DNA from: RGIG3013 sp045538935
GTDB taxonomy: Bacteria > Bacillota > Clostridia > Oscillospirales > Acutalibacteraceae
Assembly (NCBI GenBank): GCA_045538935.1
Contig: JAZQEI010000022.1
Span: 232,851 to 296,850 of the forward strand
DNA: 64,000 nucleotides
Direction of reading: 5' to 3'
Shown in pieces: positions 19,674 to 28,895 of the stretch (positions are counted from its first letter, which is position 1; each line of letters begins with the position of its first letter). Made by a program: the position numbers and the translations under genes. The notes beneath the pieces are model-generated. The model was not told the origin of the DNA. It was given only the letters and a program-made list of their open reading frames with translations, and ran no database searches.

Positions 19674-20552
19674 TTATTCGTAATCGTCGGGCATTACGTC
19701 GGCATATAGTTTAATTTTATAAATTCTTCCCGTTGGCCAAACCGCCAAATTATTATCGCACTCTATGTCTACATACTGTTTGTTCTTATATAAGAATGTT
19801 ACAGAATTATAATCATCGGTATTTGTTCCGCCAATTAGTACTAAATCGCTAAAGTCTTCTATGGCGGTGCCGTCTATCTCATTTTTAATATTAAAAATAA
19901 AATCGGTAACCTTAACATTATAAACCGAGTTGCAAACGGCGTTTTTCTTTGGTTTTGGAGCTTTTTCAAATATCCATTGGCCGTTTTTGTCGGTAGGTAC
20001 GCTAGACCAAACACCTATGTCGTCTGCATTGGTACCCCAGTCTAAATCTCTAAAGCCATACCAAACGTCAGTTTTTTCAAACTTGTAAACCGCGCTAAAT
20101 AGTCCGTCATAAAAAACATCTACAACATCGCCGTATTTTTTGGTTAATTCTTTAAATGTTTTGCCGCCAACCACTTCAATAAGCTCGGTGTTAATTTGTA
20201 ACTGCTCTGTGGGTGCCGGTGCAATGCTTATGACATCTTCTTCCTCACTTGAGGGGCTTTGATTAGATGCAGTTGTATTAGACGGGTTAGAGTTGGTTGT
20301 TGTACCGCCGTTTGAGGTAGTTGTTTGGTTATTGGGCTTTGAGGTGGTTATTTGAGAAGAATCTTCATAAAACGGATAGTATGTACTGTAATCGTCATAC
20401 TCAAAATCATCGTCTACGCTTGTTAAGATGTTATTACTTGGGTTAAGATTTGCGTAATAATTAGATATTACATCTCCGCCGGTTTCTTTGCAGCCGCAAA
20501 GGCAACTCAACAATATAATAAATATAAGTAAAAAGGCTAAAGGCTTCTTCAT
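19674..20552 (-). CDS. Hypothetical lipoprotein with Thr/Ser/Asn-rich linker
   Basis: This 292-residue protein has a lipoprotein signal (SCLCGC, Cys near residue 21). A low-complexity Thr/Ser/Asn/Pro linker (about 65-105) is followed by a folded C-terminal domain with KTFKELTKKYGDVVDVFY and a Trp-rich stretch (WYGFRDLDWG). The linker suggests that the domain is held away from the membrane. It has its own terminator and AAAGGAG site. Its strand and position just outside the phage cluster suggest host origin. No function recognised. Confidence 0.78.
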   Translation of the reverse strand: MKKPLAFLLIFIILLSCLCGCKETGGDVISNYYANLNPSNNILTSVDDDFEYDDYSTYYPFYEDSSQITTSKPNNQTTTSNGGTTTNSNPSNTTASNQSPSSEEEDVISIAPAPTEQLQINTELIEVVGGKTFKELTKKYGDVVDVFYDGLFSAVYKFEKTDVWYGFRDLDWGTNADDIGVWSSVPTDKNGQWIFEKAPKPKKNAVCNSVYNVKVTDFIFNIKNEIDGTAIEDFSDLVLIGGTNTDDYNSVTFLYKNKQYVDIECDNNLAVWPTGRIYKIKLYADVMPDDYE

Positions 20553-20618
20553 TTTTTTATCTCCTTTTATCTTGTTACACTTATTATATTATATAATTAT
20601 GAATTTTTCAACATGCGG

Positions 20619-20810
20619 TTAAATTTTCTTGTTGTCGGTTGGATTATTTACTATTCCAAAGGCCACAAGCACGGGTAATAAAACATTCATAAGACCGTCT
20701 ACGGTGTTTGATATATCGACACCCGCAAACTCTTTAACGCAGAACACTACAAGTGCTGCTACCGAGAGCCAAAGCGCCCAGCTTTTAAAGCGTTTTAAAA
20801 AATTTTTCAT
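20619..20810 (-). CDS. Phage holin (phi LC3-like)
   Basis: This 63-residue protein has a basic N-terminus (MKNFLKRFKSW), two hydrophobic segments (about 12-28 and 38-52) and the motif VLPVLVAFGIVNNPTDN near the C-terminus, typical of the phi LC3 holin family. Holins permeabilise the membrane so that the endolysin reaches the wall. AAGGAG lies in front of the ATG. It closes the leftward phage operon behind the coiled-coil membrane protein and the endolysin, the usual lysis-module order. Confidence 0.8.
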   Translation of the reverse strand: MKNFLKRFKSWALWLSVAALVVFCVKEFAGVDISNTVDGLMNVLLPVLVAFGIVNNPTDNKKI

Positions 20811-20821
20811 AATTATCTCCT

Positions 20822-21064
20822 TTATTTTGGTTTGTGAAATTGTTCTAAATCGTCAATTCTGTGGTTTATTACCTTTATATCCTCTTTAATAACGGCGTCG
20901 CGTTGCTCCAGTTTATAAACTCTGTCTATTACCTTGTTGTGAGTTTCAACCTTTTTTTCTAACTGTTCTATGCGGTAATTAGAAAGTTTATTTGCCGTTA
21001 AAATGCCTCCAAAGGTGCCAAGCATGGTGCCAAATAGGGCTATTAGGCTTGTAAAAAGTTCCAT
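20822..21064 (-). CDS. Small membrane/coiled-coil phage protein (XhlA-like)
   Basis: This 80-residue protein has one N-terminal hydrophobic helix with Gly spacing (LFGTMLGTFGGILTANKL) and a charged coiled coil to the end. This is the layout of haemolysin XhlA-type proteins that partner holins. AGGGGTG precedes the ATG, and the gene sits between endolysin and holin. Confidence 0.65.
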   Translation of the reverse strand: MELFTSLIALFGTMLGTFGGILTANKLSNYRIEQLEKKVETHNKVIDRVYKLEQRDAVIKEDIKVINHRIDDLEQFHKPK

Positions 21065-21066
21065 TT

Positions 21067-21780
21067 TTACACCCCTAACAGTCTTTTATATGTATTTACT
21101 CCAACAATGCCGTCGGGATTTAGTCCGTTTTGCTTTTGAAAATTTATAACCGCATTTTTGGTATTAGTACCGAATTTTCCGTCGGCAGTAACACCAAGGC
21201 ACTTTTGAATGAGTTTTGTTAGGTTTTTATATTTATAAACCACTCGCTTTTTGAGTATTGCTTTGTTTGCCACCGCTTCGCATTCTTTGCCCCATATTCC
21301 GTCGGCACCGCTCATTAAGGTAAAGCCGTCGGCCAGAGCGGCAGTCTGAAACCGCTTTATTAAAGATGCATCTAAAAATGTTGCGCGGTACTCTTGCGAA
21401 TGAGAATACCAAAAACTTTTACTTATACGGGTGTCTATATGCACAAAAGTATCGTAAAGACCAATTCCAAAAACACCAATGCTTTCGGCGTATTTTGCAA
21501 CCTCTATAGGCTCAACACCCTTTACCACAATGTCGGCGGCAGAGCCGTAAAGATGTTTTGAATTTTTTGCGCCGCCAACCTTACCGTTATGCACCGCACA
21601 CCTATAGGCGCTGTTAATAACTACGGGGGTGTTAAAGTGATCTCTTATTTTTTGCAAAAAACCTACTAGTAATGGATCTATTTTTGTTAAACTGCACTGG
21701 TTACATTTGCAGTCAAACTCTAAGGATTTAAAGTTTTTAGAAAGTTGCTCGCCTTTGCCCTTTGCATAAATATTTGCCAT
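21067..21780 (-). CDS. Phage endolysin: M15 peptidase plus peptidoglycan-binding domain
   Basis: This 237-residue protein has an N-terminal Peptidase_M15_3-type domain with zinc ligands in SKHLYGSAADI (His near residue 74, Asp near 81) and VHIDTR. A C-terminal PG_binding_1 domain shows VTADGKFGTNTKNAVINFQ and PDGIVGVNTYKRL. It would cleave peptide cross-links of the host wall at lysis. The ORF is open further upstream (to 21810), but the ATG at 21780 has an AGAAAGGG site and follows the stop of the small gene before it by one base. Confidence 0.9.
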   Translation of the reverse strand: MANIYAKGKGEQLSKNFKSLEFDCKCNQCSLTKIDPLLVGFLQKIRDHFNTPVVINSAYRCAVHNGKVGGAKNSKHLYGSAADIVVKGVEPIEVAKYAESIGVFGIGLYDTFVHIDTRISKSFWYSHSQEYRATFLDASLIKRFQTAALADGFTLMSGADGIWGKECEAVANKAILKKRVVYKYKNLTKLIQKCLGVTADGKFGTNTKNAVINFQKQNGLNPDGIVGVNTYKRLLGV

Positions 21781-21781
21781 A

Positions 21782-21949
21782 TTAAAGCGCCCTTTCTGCA
21801 TTAATGGCACACTCTATGTCGGATAAATCTGACTCGGTTAAAACGCCCTTTTCAAACCAACCCACCGCATTTAAAATAATTTGGTAGTCAGCCATATTGC
21901 CTATAGCCTTTATTAGTCCGCTTTTTATAAATTCTGATAAATTAAACAC
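21782..21949 (-). CDS. Small XkdX-like phage protein
   Basis: This is a 55-residue ORF below a 60-residue cut-off. It starts with GTG, overlaps the preceding stop by one base (TAGTG) and has a strong TAGGAGGT site. The protein resembles XkdX-type proteins (about 50 residues found between tail fibre and lysis genes) in size, position and the pattern GWFEKGVLTESDLSDI. Its role is unknown. Both neighbours are spaced for translational coupling, which supports expression. Confidence 0.65.
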   Translation of the reverse strand: MFNLSEFIKSGLIKAIGNMADYQIILNAVGWFEKGVLTESDLSDIECAINAERAL

Positions 21950-22908
21950 TAAATATTACCTCCTAAAGAAATTATTGCTTGTGTTAGGTTTTCTATAACC
22001 TTATTTGTGTCTTGGTTGTACTCGCAACTAACAGTTATGTCATCGCGTTCGGCATCGAGTTTTGTTACCGGATATAAAGATACAAGGCCTTCTACAGTGC
22101 CGTCGGCATTAGATTTAGCGTAATTGTCTAATCCGGTATCCAATGAGGTTTGTCTAACAGTTATGCCAGATATATCTGGAACATACTTCGTGAAATCGGT
22201 TTGTGTATCGCCTTTTTCTAACTGTATTTTGTAACTATATTCTCCGTAATTATTACTTTTACCCAAGATGGTAATTACAAAGTCTTCTGCTATATTTAAA
22301 GAAAATACCAATTTATTTGTTGAAGTACCGACATATAACGTTTTTAATGCTTCGGTTTTACTTGTTGCTTTGTATAAGGTTATAAGAAATTCTACGTTTT
22401 GTGAAACGGGTATTACCGATAACACATATTTTCCCGCGTGGGTGACTATAGATTTATCTCGGTTTATATACAAACCGCTGCTTGTAAAGTTTGTTGTAAA
22501 TACATCGCCATCTAGGGTGGTACTTTGTGTACTCAATGTATATTCTTGCGGATTAAAAAGGTTTTTGCTTGCCAGTTTAATATTTAAGTCGTGCTCAACG
22601 GGTGATATATCATCTAAAGTTAATGTTTTTACCGCCATTTTACTTATTCTTAAAGCATTAGCAAAGTTTTGGGTTGCAAAGACCTTTGTGATTTCTCCGG
22701 GGTCACCTTTATCACCTTTTGGGCCCCTAACATACGGCAGGTCATTAAACGCGGTTACACCGTCACCGATTTTTACGCTTTCGCCATCTTTGCCACCAAG
22801 AACAATAGCAGGCTCACCCTTTAATAGAACTGGGTTTTGGGTTTGCCAATTTTCTAGCGTGTCGGCCCTGTGGGCAAAACGGGCATTTGCAAAAATTTTT
22901 GTTGCCAT
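21949..22908 (-). CDS. Phage tail fibre protein with Mtd-like N-terminus and short collagen-like segment
   Basis: This 319-residue protein has an N-terminal segment of the type found in tropism-determinant/HylP fibres (RADTLENWQTQNPVLLKGE, GDGVTAFNDLPYV). A short collagen-like stretch GPKGDKGDPGE follows (about 79-89). The C-terminal part is beta-rich with carbohydrate-binding features (TLDDISPVEHDLNIKL, KLASKNLFNPQEY). It is probably a trimeric fibre or receptor-binding subunit. AGGAGG precedes the ATG. No reverse transcriptase or variable repeat is nearby, so there is no evidence of a diversity-generating retroelement. Confidence 0.8.
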   Translation of the reverse strand: MATKIFANARFAHRADTLENWQTQNPVLLKGEPAIVLGGKDGESVKIGDGVTAFNDLPYVRGPKGDKGDPGEITKVFATQNFANALRISKMAVKTLTLDDISPVEHDLNIKLASKNLFNPQEYTLSTQSTTLDGDVFTTNFTSSGLYINRDKSIVTHAGKYVLSVIPVSQNVEFLITLYKATSKTEALKTLYVGTSTNKLVFSLNIAEDFVITILGKSNNYGEYSYKIQLEKGDTQTDFTKYVPDISGITVRQTSLDTGLDNYAKSNADGTVEGLVSLYPVTKLDAERDDITVSCEYNQDTNKVIENLTQAIISLGGNI

Positions 22909-22922
22909 TTAGTTTTCCTCCT

Positions 22923-24029
22923 TTACTTAATTCTTACAAAGCAGTATGCAACCTTGTAGGGCGGCATATGATTGCTGGAGTCGGTTTTGCCGCCTAATTG
23001 AGTAAGCAGACCGATTTCTTCGTCTTCACCGGCCGCTTCAATACCGGCGCCATTGGTTCTGTGTGTTGCACTCATCGCGTAAGAACCGGCGACCTCTGTC
23101 ACATTATACGCAAGACTATCGGGATCATTAACGCTTTGTCCTATTAGAGCAAAACCATTCTCGCTAAGTGCATGCGAATGTGTTGAACTTCCGCCTATAG
23201 CACCAACCTCGTCATAACCGTCACCCGCGGCAAGAATAAAGCGGTCTTTTATTTGCTCCCACTCACCGCCAAAAAGCAATGACGGATTTATAGAATTATC
23301 GCTCCAGTAGTATGAGCCTACCGGGTGGGCAAGCAGTAAAGCATCGGTTTTGGCTTTATTTATTTGCTCGTTAAAAAACTTAAAAACGGCACTATTTGCT
23401 ATAGGATTTTGGCTAAACTCACTTAAAGTATCGTCTACAACAAGGTCTATATCTAATGCACTTGCAGCGTCGCCACCTAAAAATACAAACTCTGCGCCGT
23501 TTTCTAAAGACGCTTTTGCATTTTCGGTGCGCTCGGCATTTATAAGGGCGCTGTCGGCCGAATTTTTGGCCACATTAGCATACTGTTCGGTAGCCTTGTA
23601 AAGCTCGGTTAATGAACTATATTCTTCTTGCTGTACTTCACTTGCCCTGGGCAAATGTACAAGTGATAAATTTGCAGGGAACGAATATAAATCTACCAAA
23701 GTTTGATTGTTGTTTAATATGCTTATAACAAGGCAAATTTTTATATCGGCGCCGCTTTGTGTTAGCTGATTAGATAACGGAAAGGTTATTAAGTCGGTCG
23801 TTAGTTCTTTAGGCTCGGTCGATATTTTTTTGCCGTCTTGAGTAAATGCATCTATGCGGTAAAGCGGGGTTGAGTCTTTTGCCTCATGCTGAATTTTTAA
23901 AAGCAGTGACGGCTCTATTAAAAACTCTACGCTTGTGGCATTGTGCTCACCCTGAATTCCGCCCGACTGGGCAAGGGTAGGGCTTATTGAGTTTGCCGAT
24001 AATACAAACTGAACTGTTCTTATTGACAT
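22923..24029 (-). CDS. Phage receptor-binding/baseplate protein (BppU-like N-terminus, tail-collar C-terminus)
   Basis: This 368-residue protein begins with a BppU_N-like domain (VQFVLSANSISPTL through about residue 135). A helical linker follows, rich in Ala and in YANVAKNSADSALINAERT-type heptads. The C-terminal domain is the phage tail-collar fold: HPVGSYYWSDNSINPSLLFGG, WEQIKDRFILAAGDGY, GGSSTHSHAL and PPYKVAYCFVRI. Such proteins sit at the particle tip and bind host surface sugars. AGGAGG site. Confidence 0.85.
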   Translation of the reverse strand: MSIRTVQFVLSANSISPTLAQSGGIQGEHNATSVEFLIEPSLLLKIQHEAKDSTPLYRIDAFTQDGKKISTEPKELTTDLITFPLSNQLTQSGADIKICLVISILNNNQTLVDLYSFPANLSLVHLPRASEVQQEEYSSLTELYKATEQYANVAKNSADSALINAERTENAKASLENGAEFVFLGGDAASALDIDLVVDDTLSEFSQNPIANSAVFKFFNEQINKAKTDALLLAHPVGSYYWSDNSINPSLLFGGEWEQIKDRFILAAGDGYDEVGAIGGSSTHSHALSENGFALIGQSVNDPDSLAYNVTEVAGSYAMSATHRTNGAGIEAAGEDEEIGLLTQLGGKTDSSNHMPPYKVAYCFVRIK

Positions 24030-24039
24030 ATTTTGCCTC

Positions 24040-24792
24040 CTATTTTATTGGGATTAGTTGCATACCGAAATAACCGTTTTTGGTGTATTCATCGTAAAAG
24101 TTGGCGGGAATACCCGCCTCGGTTAAGGCATAGCGCAACAAGGGTAGTTTATCTTCGGTTAGGTTTAACGACAAAATAAAGTTGTGCAAATATCCGCTAC
24201 CAAATTGCATGGCATTTTTTATGCCCTCGGTTAGTATTTTTTGGTATGATTTTTCAGAACTTGAAGTTTGGTTTTTAGATTCTAGTTCTTTTTCTTTAAG
24301 CGCCGCAGATGTGTTTGAGGAATAAGATTTTTCGGCATCTGAGTTTATAAGCTTTTGATACTCTTTTTCCAGTGCGGCAAGATTTTTTGCGGTGGTAGAA
24401 TCTATGTCGCCAATGCTCTTTATTTTTTCGAGCGTTGCGGCGTTTATATCGCTTTGCTTTGCTATGCCGCTTTGGTTTAAAGAGTTTAGGTAAGAAATTT
24501 GTGCTGCTGAAAGCTCGGTTAGGTTTTTGCCTGAATTTGTTAGTCCTAAATTCTCGTTTTGCTCCTTTGTTTTGCGCTCGTTTACAATGCGGTTAATTAA
24601 AAGTGCGCGTTCAAGCTCGGCATACTTTTTATTAATATCGTTTATTTGGGACTTATAATCTCCCTCGGCCGATGCCTTTAAACGCTCACTTTGAGTTTTT
24701 ATGGCGCTAATTTCTTTTTCCTTGGGCTCGGCATATTTTTGTTTATAAATTTCTAGATATTTTTCTAAGGGCTGTGTTTTTGTTATTGCCAT
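24040..24792 (-). CDS. Coiled-coil phage structural or internal virion protein
   Basis: This 250-residue protein is almost entirely predicted helix, rich in Lys, Glu, Ala and Ser, with heptad-like spacing from about 25 to 195. It starts inside the stop codon of the preceding gene (TAATG) with AGGAGG. Its position between the stabilisation-like protein and the fibres would fit a short tape-measure-like or ejected virion protein. At 250 residues it is far shorter than normal siphovirus tape measures. No family recognised. Confidence 0.65.
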   Translation of the reverse strand: MAITKTQPLEKYLEIYKQKYAEPKEKEISAIKTQSERLKASAEGDYKSQINDINKKYAELERALLINRIVNERKTKEQNENLGLTNSGKNLTELSAAQISYLNSLNQSGIAKQSDINAATLEKIKSIGDIDSTTAKNLAALEKEYQKLINSDAEKSYSSNTSAALKEKELESKNQTSSSEKSYQKILTEGIKNAMQFGSGYLHNFILSLNLTEDKLPLLRYALTEAGIPANFYDEYTKNGYFGMQLIPIK

Positions 24793-26807
24793 TATTTGCC
24801 TCCTTTTAACTTTAATGCATCTACGCTAAAGTTGCCGTGTGCTAACACCTTTAAAGAAAAATGCAATGCGTTTTTAAAATTGGGGTAAAGCTTTATGCTT
24901 TTATTTCCGCTAAAACTGTTTGCCGGCGGAGTAATTTGGGTAGATTTTATAAAATCGTTAGAGCCATACTCTACAACAAGGCTTTGTATACTGTTTGACC
25001 TTAAAAACAACTCGGCAGACAAAATATTTTTTGCATTAAACATACCGGTAAAGCTAAAGCTTTTTGTTTTAAACATACTTAAAATAGGCAGTTTCTCGCA
25101 CTCGCCGCTTGCGGTTATTACTTGGTCAGATGCGCTGTTTTCTTTAAAGGTCGCAAATACAGTTTTATCACCGCTTACACCGGCAATAAAAAGGGTGTTG
25201 TTATGCTCTGCCAAAACGGCGTTTTGGTAATACTGTGTGGGTAATGTGCAAAAATACCAAGAATACTTACTGCTTGTTTGCTCAGTGTTGGCATAGCAAA
25301 AAACGTACAGATTCTGACCCGATAAAAGCAGATATTTGCCGTTATAGTCTATACTGACTGCCGTTTTTAAGTCGGTGTCGGCCATTAGTTTTTTGTGCAT
25401 TAATTCGCCTATTTCGTAAAGGTTATGCTCGTTAAATTTGTTAGAGCTTTTAAGGGTGTAAATTTTGCCGTTTGAGTTTGCAAAGGTTAACCTATTGTTT
25501 AACAGTTGTAAGGTGTTTGGACAGTCGCAACCGACCTCGGCGCTAATTTGTGTTAGCGGAAAATAAACACTTTTTGCAAAATAATCGTAAACCGAGCCGC
25601 TTATAATATCGTCGGCCGAAACCGATGTATCTTCGGTGTACTTTGTGTAGTAAATCTCGTTTTCGGTAAAGATTATTAACATATCGGACTGTGGCTTTAG
25701 TGCGGTTACACTTCCGCTGGAGCCAACGCAAAAAAAGTTGTTTTCGGGAAAATATAACGGATTATTTAAATCGCTCCAAATCACCCGGTTTGGCTCGTTT
25801 TTATTGCCTGCTAAAAAAAGTCTTGAGCCGCCGTATATACCCTTGCCGCCGCCAAACCAACAAGACAGATTATTTTTAAAAACCTTATCTTTTCTTGTTT
25901 TATCTTCTAATATCGGGAAGGTTATTGTAAGGTCATTTTTTAGTAATAAATCGGACTTATACTTATATGCTATTTGAGTGTACTCGGCATCGGTAAAAAA
26001 GGTTATGTTGTTTATATTTGCAAGCATATAAAGACCGTCGGTTGAGGTGGTTTCTTTGCCAAAACCAGTATCAGACAAAACTACCGAGTGGGTGTGCTGT
26101 GTACCAAAAGTATCGGTTAAAGTGGCGGTTATTGTTTTTCCTTTATACTTACTTAAATTAGGCTCGTAGAAAAAATTTACGTAGGTCATTTCGTGCAAAA
26201 CTTGGTCGGTAAGAGCGTTATGCCACGCCTCGTTTTTAGTGGTATAAACAAGTGAGTAAGAATTGGCAAGCAAATTAAACGGCTCGCAAAAAACTCCGTC
26301 AAAATCGGCCGAATATTTGCAGTCGACCGCAACTGAGGGAATATAAATTTTGCCGTTTGCATCTTGCCAAGTATTATCGTTATTAGAAAGCGTAAAAATA
26401 TTGCCGTCTAAAAACAAATAAAGTGTGTTTTTATGCTGTGTTAGTAAAAAATCTTCGGTGTTTAGACTAATTTGAGGTAGCTCGGTAACAGAGTTTTCAG
26501 ATACAATAAAAAACTGTACTTTTTGACCATCTTTGTGTTTTGCAGAAATTAGCGTTCCGCAGTTATTTTTATAAGAAAATGTAATAAAATGATTTGTAAT
26601 TTTGGCATTTAAACTGCCCAAAAACTTAATTGGGTCAGTAATTGCCGGGCGCGTAGTAAGGGCTCCGTTTAAAAAAATCATATTATTACAGTCGGCAAGC
26701 TCATTATCGGCAATATTGCACTGACTATCTAAAAAATTTACACCGCCGTTTAAAATGGGTAGTGTGAGATTTAATTCTTGAGAATTAAAAATTCTTGGGT
26801 ATTTCAT
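24792..26807 (-). CDS. Large phage structural protein, tail-stabilisation-like
   Basis: This 671-residue beta-rich protein opens with LTLPILNGGVNFLDS and DNELADCNNMIFLNGALTTRPAI. That pattern is familiar from podovirus stabilisation/tail-hub proteins, where it leads into a propeller-like body. Internal segments such as NRVIWSDLNNPLYFPENNFF and ENEIYYTKYTED support this. It directly follows the adaptor gene. I infer a role closing the portal vertex in a short-tailed particle; sequence alone does not prove it. Confidence 0.6.
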   Translation of the reverse strand: MKYPRIFNSQELNLTLPILNGGVNFLDSQCNIADNELADCNNMIFLNGALTTRPAITDPIKFLGSLNAKITNHFITFSYKNNCGTLISAKHKDGQKVQFFIVSENSVTELPQISLNTEDFLLTQHKNTLYLFLDGNIFTLSNNDNTWQDANGKIYIPSVAVDCKYSADFDGVFCEPFNLLANSYSLVYTTKNEAWHNALTDQVLHEMTYVNFFYEPNLSKYKGKTITATLTDTFGTQHTHSVVLSDTGFGKETTSTDGLYMLANINNITFFTDAEYTQIAYKYKSDLLLKNDLTITFPILEDKTRKDKVFKNNLSCWFGGGKGIYGGSRLFLAGNKNEPNRVIWSDLNNPLYFPENNFFCVGSSGSVTALKPQSDMLIIFTENEIYYTKYTEDTSVSADDIISGSVYDYFAKSVYFPLTQISAEVGCDCPNTLQLLNNRLTFANSNGKIYTLKSSNKFNEHNLYEIGELMHKKLMADTDLKTAVSIDYNGKYLLLSGQNLYVFCYANTEQTSSKYSWYFCTLPTQYYQNAVLAEHNNTLFIAGVSGDKTVFATFKENSASDQVITASGECEKLPILSMFKTKSFSFTGMFNAKNILSAELFLRSNSIQSLVVEYGSNDFIKSTQITPPANSFSGNKSIKLYPNFKNALHFSLKVLAHGNFSVDALKLKGGK

Positions 26808-26819
26808 ACTCTTGCCCCC

Positions 26820-27167
26820 TTAAACGACTTCTTTTCGTTTGTAGATTGTTGAGAACTTTAACCTTTGCGAGTTATAAAGAGCCGAGTAAAAGTTATAATC
26901 GTCTAACTGATTAGCTTTAAGCGCCAAGCCCATACATGCCCCATAAATAAGTGCAATATGGCAGCTTGGCTTTAAATTTATGTGATCAGACAGACTGTTA
27001 ATAGGACAAATGTCGCCCTCACCCGTAATTTTGGCAAGATCTAAATAAATATCGTTAATAATATGCACCGCTTTTGAAAGTAACCCTTTATAAAGCTCTT
27101 CGCCGCTTGCTTCGGGTGTAAAATCTAAACGGATAAGGCACTGGTTAAAAATTTTTTCTGCCGTCAT
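26820..27167 (-). CDS. Phage head-tail adaptor-like protein
   Basis: This is a 115-residue helical protein (MTAEKIFNQCLIRLD, HIALIYGACMGLALKANQLDDYNFYSALYN) of the size and position of portal-binding adaptors. The ATG overlaps the portal stop as ATGA. It lies between portal and stabilisation-like genes. The assignment is mainly by position and helical content. Confidence 0.6.
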   Translation of the reverse strand: MTAEKIFNQCLIRLDFTPEASGEELYKGLLSKAVHIINDIYLDLAKITGEGDICPINSLSDHINLKPSCHIALIYGACMGLALKANQLDDYNFYSALYNSQRLKFSTIYKRKEVV

Positions 27168-28816
27168 ACTGCACTCCCCTTTAGCTCGTTAATTAAACCT
27201 GTGCGGTCTGGAATAATGTTATCGGGCAGACGCTCTAAATACTGAAGCGGTGTTATAATGCCCTGGCTTAGTAAGGAATCTAGGCTAGATACCACAACAG
27301 ATGTGCTCCAAACAGTAGATGCACCAATGTCGACCTTGGCGTTTATTAAAAGGTCCTTGTAGCGCTCTGGTGTAAAGGGCACATAAGCAATGCCGTTTTC
27401 GGTATTTATTTTGAGTTTTCGGTTTGAGTACAAATTAACCCAAAACTGAGCCCAAATTCGCATAACATCTTCTATAAATGTGTAGTACTGATTTTGCTTT
27501 AACTGCATGGGCTGCAAGGTGGCCTCGCGCATTTGAATAATAGCGGCGGCGTTGTCGGGTTTAACATTACCCAAGGCTACGTCGTTAGCACCGGCATCGT
27601 AAAGGGTGTTAGAGGCAAGGTTGTCTACACTGTTTATCATTTGCGACGCAAAAGATGACGGCTGAACGTAACGCACAGCACCCGCAACGTCTAAATTCTC
27701 ACCGTAAATTTTAATTATCTGACCGGGGTCGTTGGTTATTTCGGAATCTACCACATCGCCGTTTACAAGCATAATGGGCATGCCGTTTAGCATGGTAGAC
27801 CAAACCTCTGCCGATAAAGCCCTGTTTATTGCAATTTGGTTTGGAATTAAATAGGTAATCTCGCTCTCTCCATAGGCGCTATGCTGTTTTGTATCCCAGT
27901 CTACCTTAGCAAGCGGATATAGCTTTATGCCAATATTAAAGGGCTCTTTTATGGTTACGGCATTTGTGGTTTTTGTAGCAAAAATTTTATATTCGCCGTC
28001 GTCGGTATACTCTTTGTAAAACTTGGTATAAACCGTAACTCTAGATGTTTCTTCGGGTTCGTCGTCTGATAAATAAAGAGCGTCTTGTTCGGGCACGATT
28101 TTTGCAATATCTTCTAGCCTTACACCGTTTTTCTTGGCCTCGCGGCGCACATCTAAACAGTTTAGGCGCTGAGCAATTATTATGTAGGGCTGATTTTGAA
28201 CATCGTTTAAGTTTGGGTCGCCAAAAACTACATTTTCTATGTCTATAACCTCGCAAGAAATGTCACCCTTAATGGCAATTTGACGCGCTTTATCTACAAA
28301 AAGACCTGTTTTTATATTAGGGTCAAAATATGTGTAAATTAAACCGCTGCCCGAAATGTAAGCGTTTTGTAAGGCCTGACGGGCTAAGGTGTCGAACTTA
28401 ACGCGCTCTGATGTGGTTTTAGAGTAGGCGGTTAAAAACTGCATCATTAACGATAACTCTAAATTATCGGGGGTGCCGGTAAAATCGTAACCCGAATATA
28501 CTATTTTGTTAAATGCATCGGCTCTTTGTTCCGATAAAACCGAACATTCCTCTACACCCTCGGCGCTAAAGTTAACGGCTATTGGACTTGCCGCAACGCT
28601 AGACAGTTTATATTCGCCTATTCTTTTAATAATGTTACGCCTGACAAGCGGTCTTGAATTTGGACTTTTTAGAGAATACCATTGGTCGCCGTTATAAAAA
28701 CGGCCGTTCATTTTGCTCTGTTCGAATAGTCCTTTTTCCCCTATTGAAGATTTAAAATTTGTGCCGGCCTCATATTCTTTTTTAATATTGGCCGGAGAAG
28801 TTTTATTGTTTTGCAT
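27164..28816 (-). CDS. Phage portal protein
   Basis: This is a 550-residue portal. Diagnostic segments are the N-terminal RFYNGDQWYSLKSPNSRPLVRRN, the crown/wing region with IDIENVVFGDPN and SEITYLIPNQIAINRALSAE, and the long helix region DNAAAIIQMREATLQPMQLKQN. Portals form the dodecameric DNA channel at one capsid vertex. The ORF is open to 28828, but the ATG at 28816 has GGTGA at normal spacing and is preferred. The downstream adaptor overlaps by four bases. Confidence 0.88.
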   Translation of the reverse strand: MQNNKTSPANIKKEYEAGTNFKSSIGEKGLFEQSKMNGRFYNGDQWYSLKSPNSRPLVRRNIIKRIGEYKLSSVAASPIAVNFSAEGVEECSVLSEQRADAFNKIVYSGYDFTGTPDNLELSLMMQFLTAYSKTTSERVKFDTLARQALQNAYISGSGLIYTYFDPNIKTGLFVDKARQIAIKGDISCEVIDIENVVFGDPNLNDVQNQPYIIIAQRLNCLDVRREAKKNGVRLEDIAKIVPEQDALYLSDDEPEETSRVTVYTKFYKEYTDDGEYKIFATKTTNAVTIKEPFNIGIKLYPLAKVDWDTKQHSAYGESEITYLIPNQIAINRALSAEVWSTMLNGMPIMLVNGDVVDSEITNDPGQIIKIYGENLDVAGAVRYVQPSSFASQMINSVDNLASNTLYDAGANDVALGNVKPDNAAAIIQMREATLQPMQLKQNQYYTFIEDVMRIWAQFWVNLYSNRKLKINTENGIAYVPFTPERYKDLLINAKVDIGASTVWSTSVVVSSLDSLLSQGIITPLQYLERLPDNIIPDRTGLINELKGSAV

Positions 28817-28895
28817 TTTATTCACCATTTATATATTTTTTGTGTAGCGGACAGATATTTCTGCCCGCTACGGTTTTATTTAAAGGTTTTAAAAG

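Noticed and set aside
21949..22908. Diversity-generating retroelement, suggested by an Mtd-like fibre and an Avd-family protein in one cluster
   Set aside because: No reverse transcriptase and no template/variable repeat pair is visible. The four-helix-bundle protein is of the IVS type and sits in a separate cassette.
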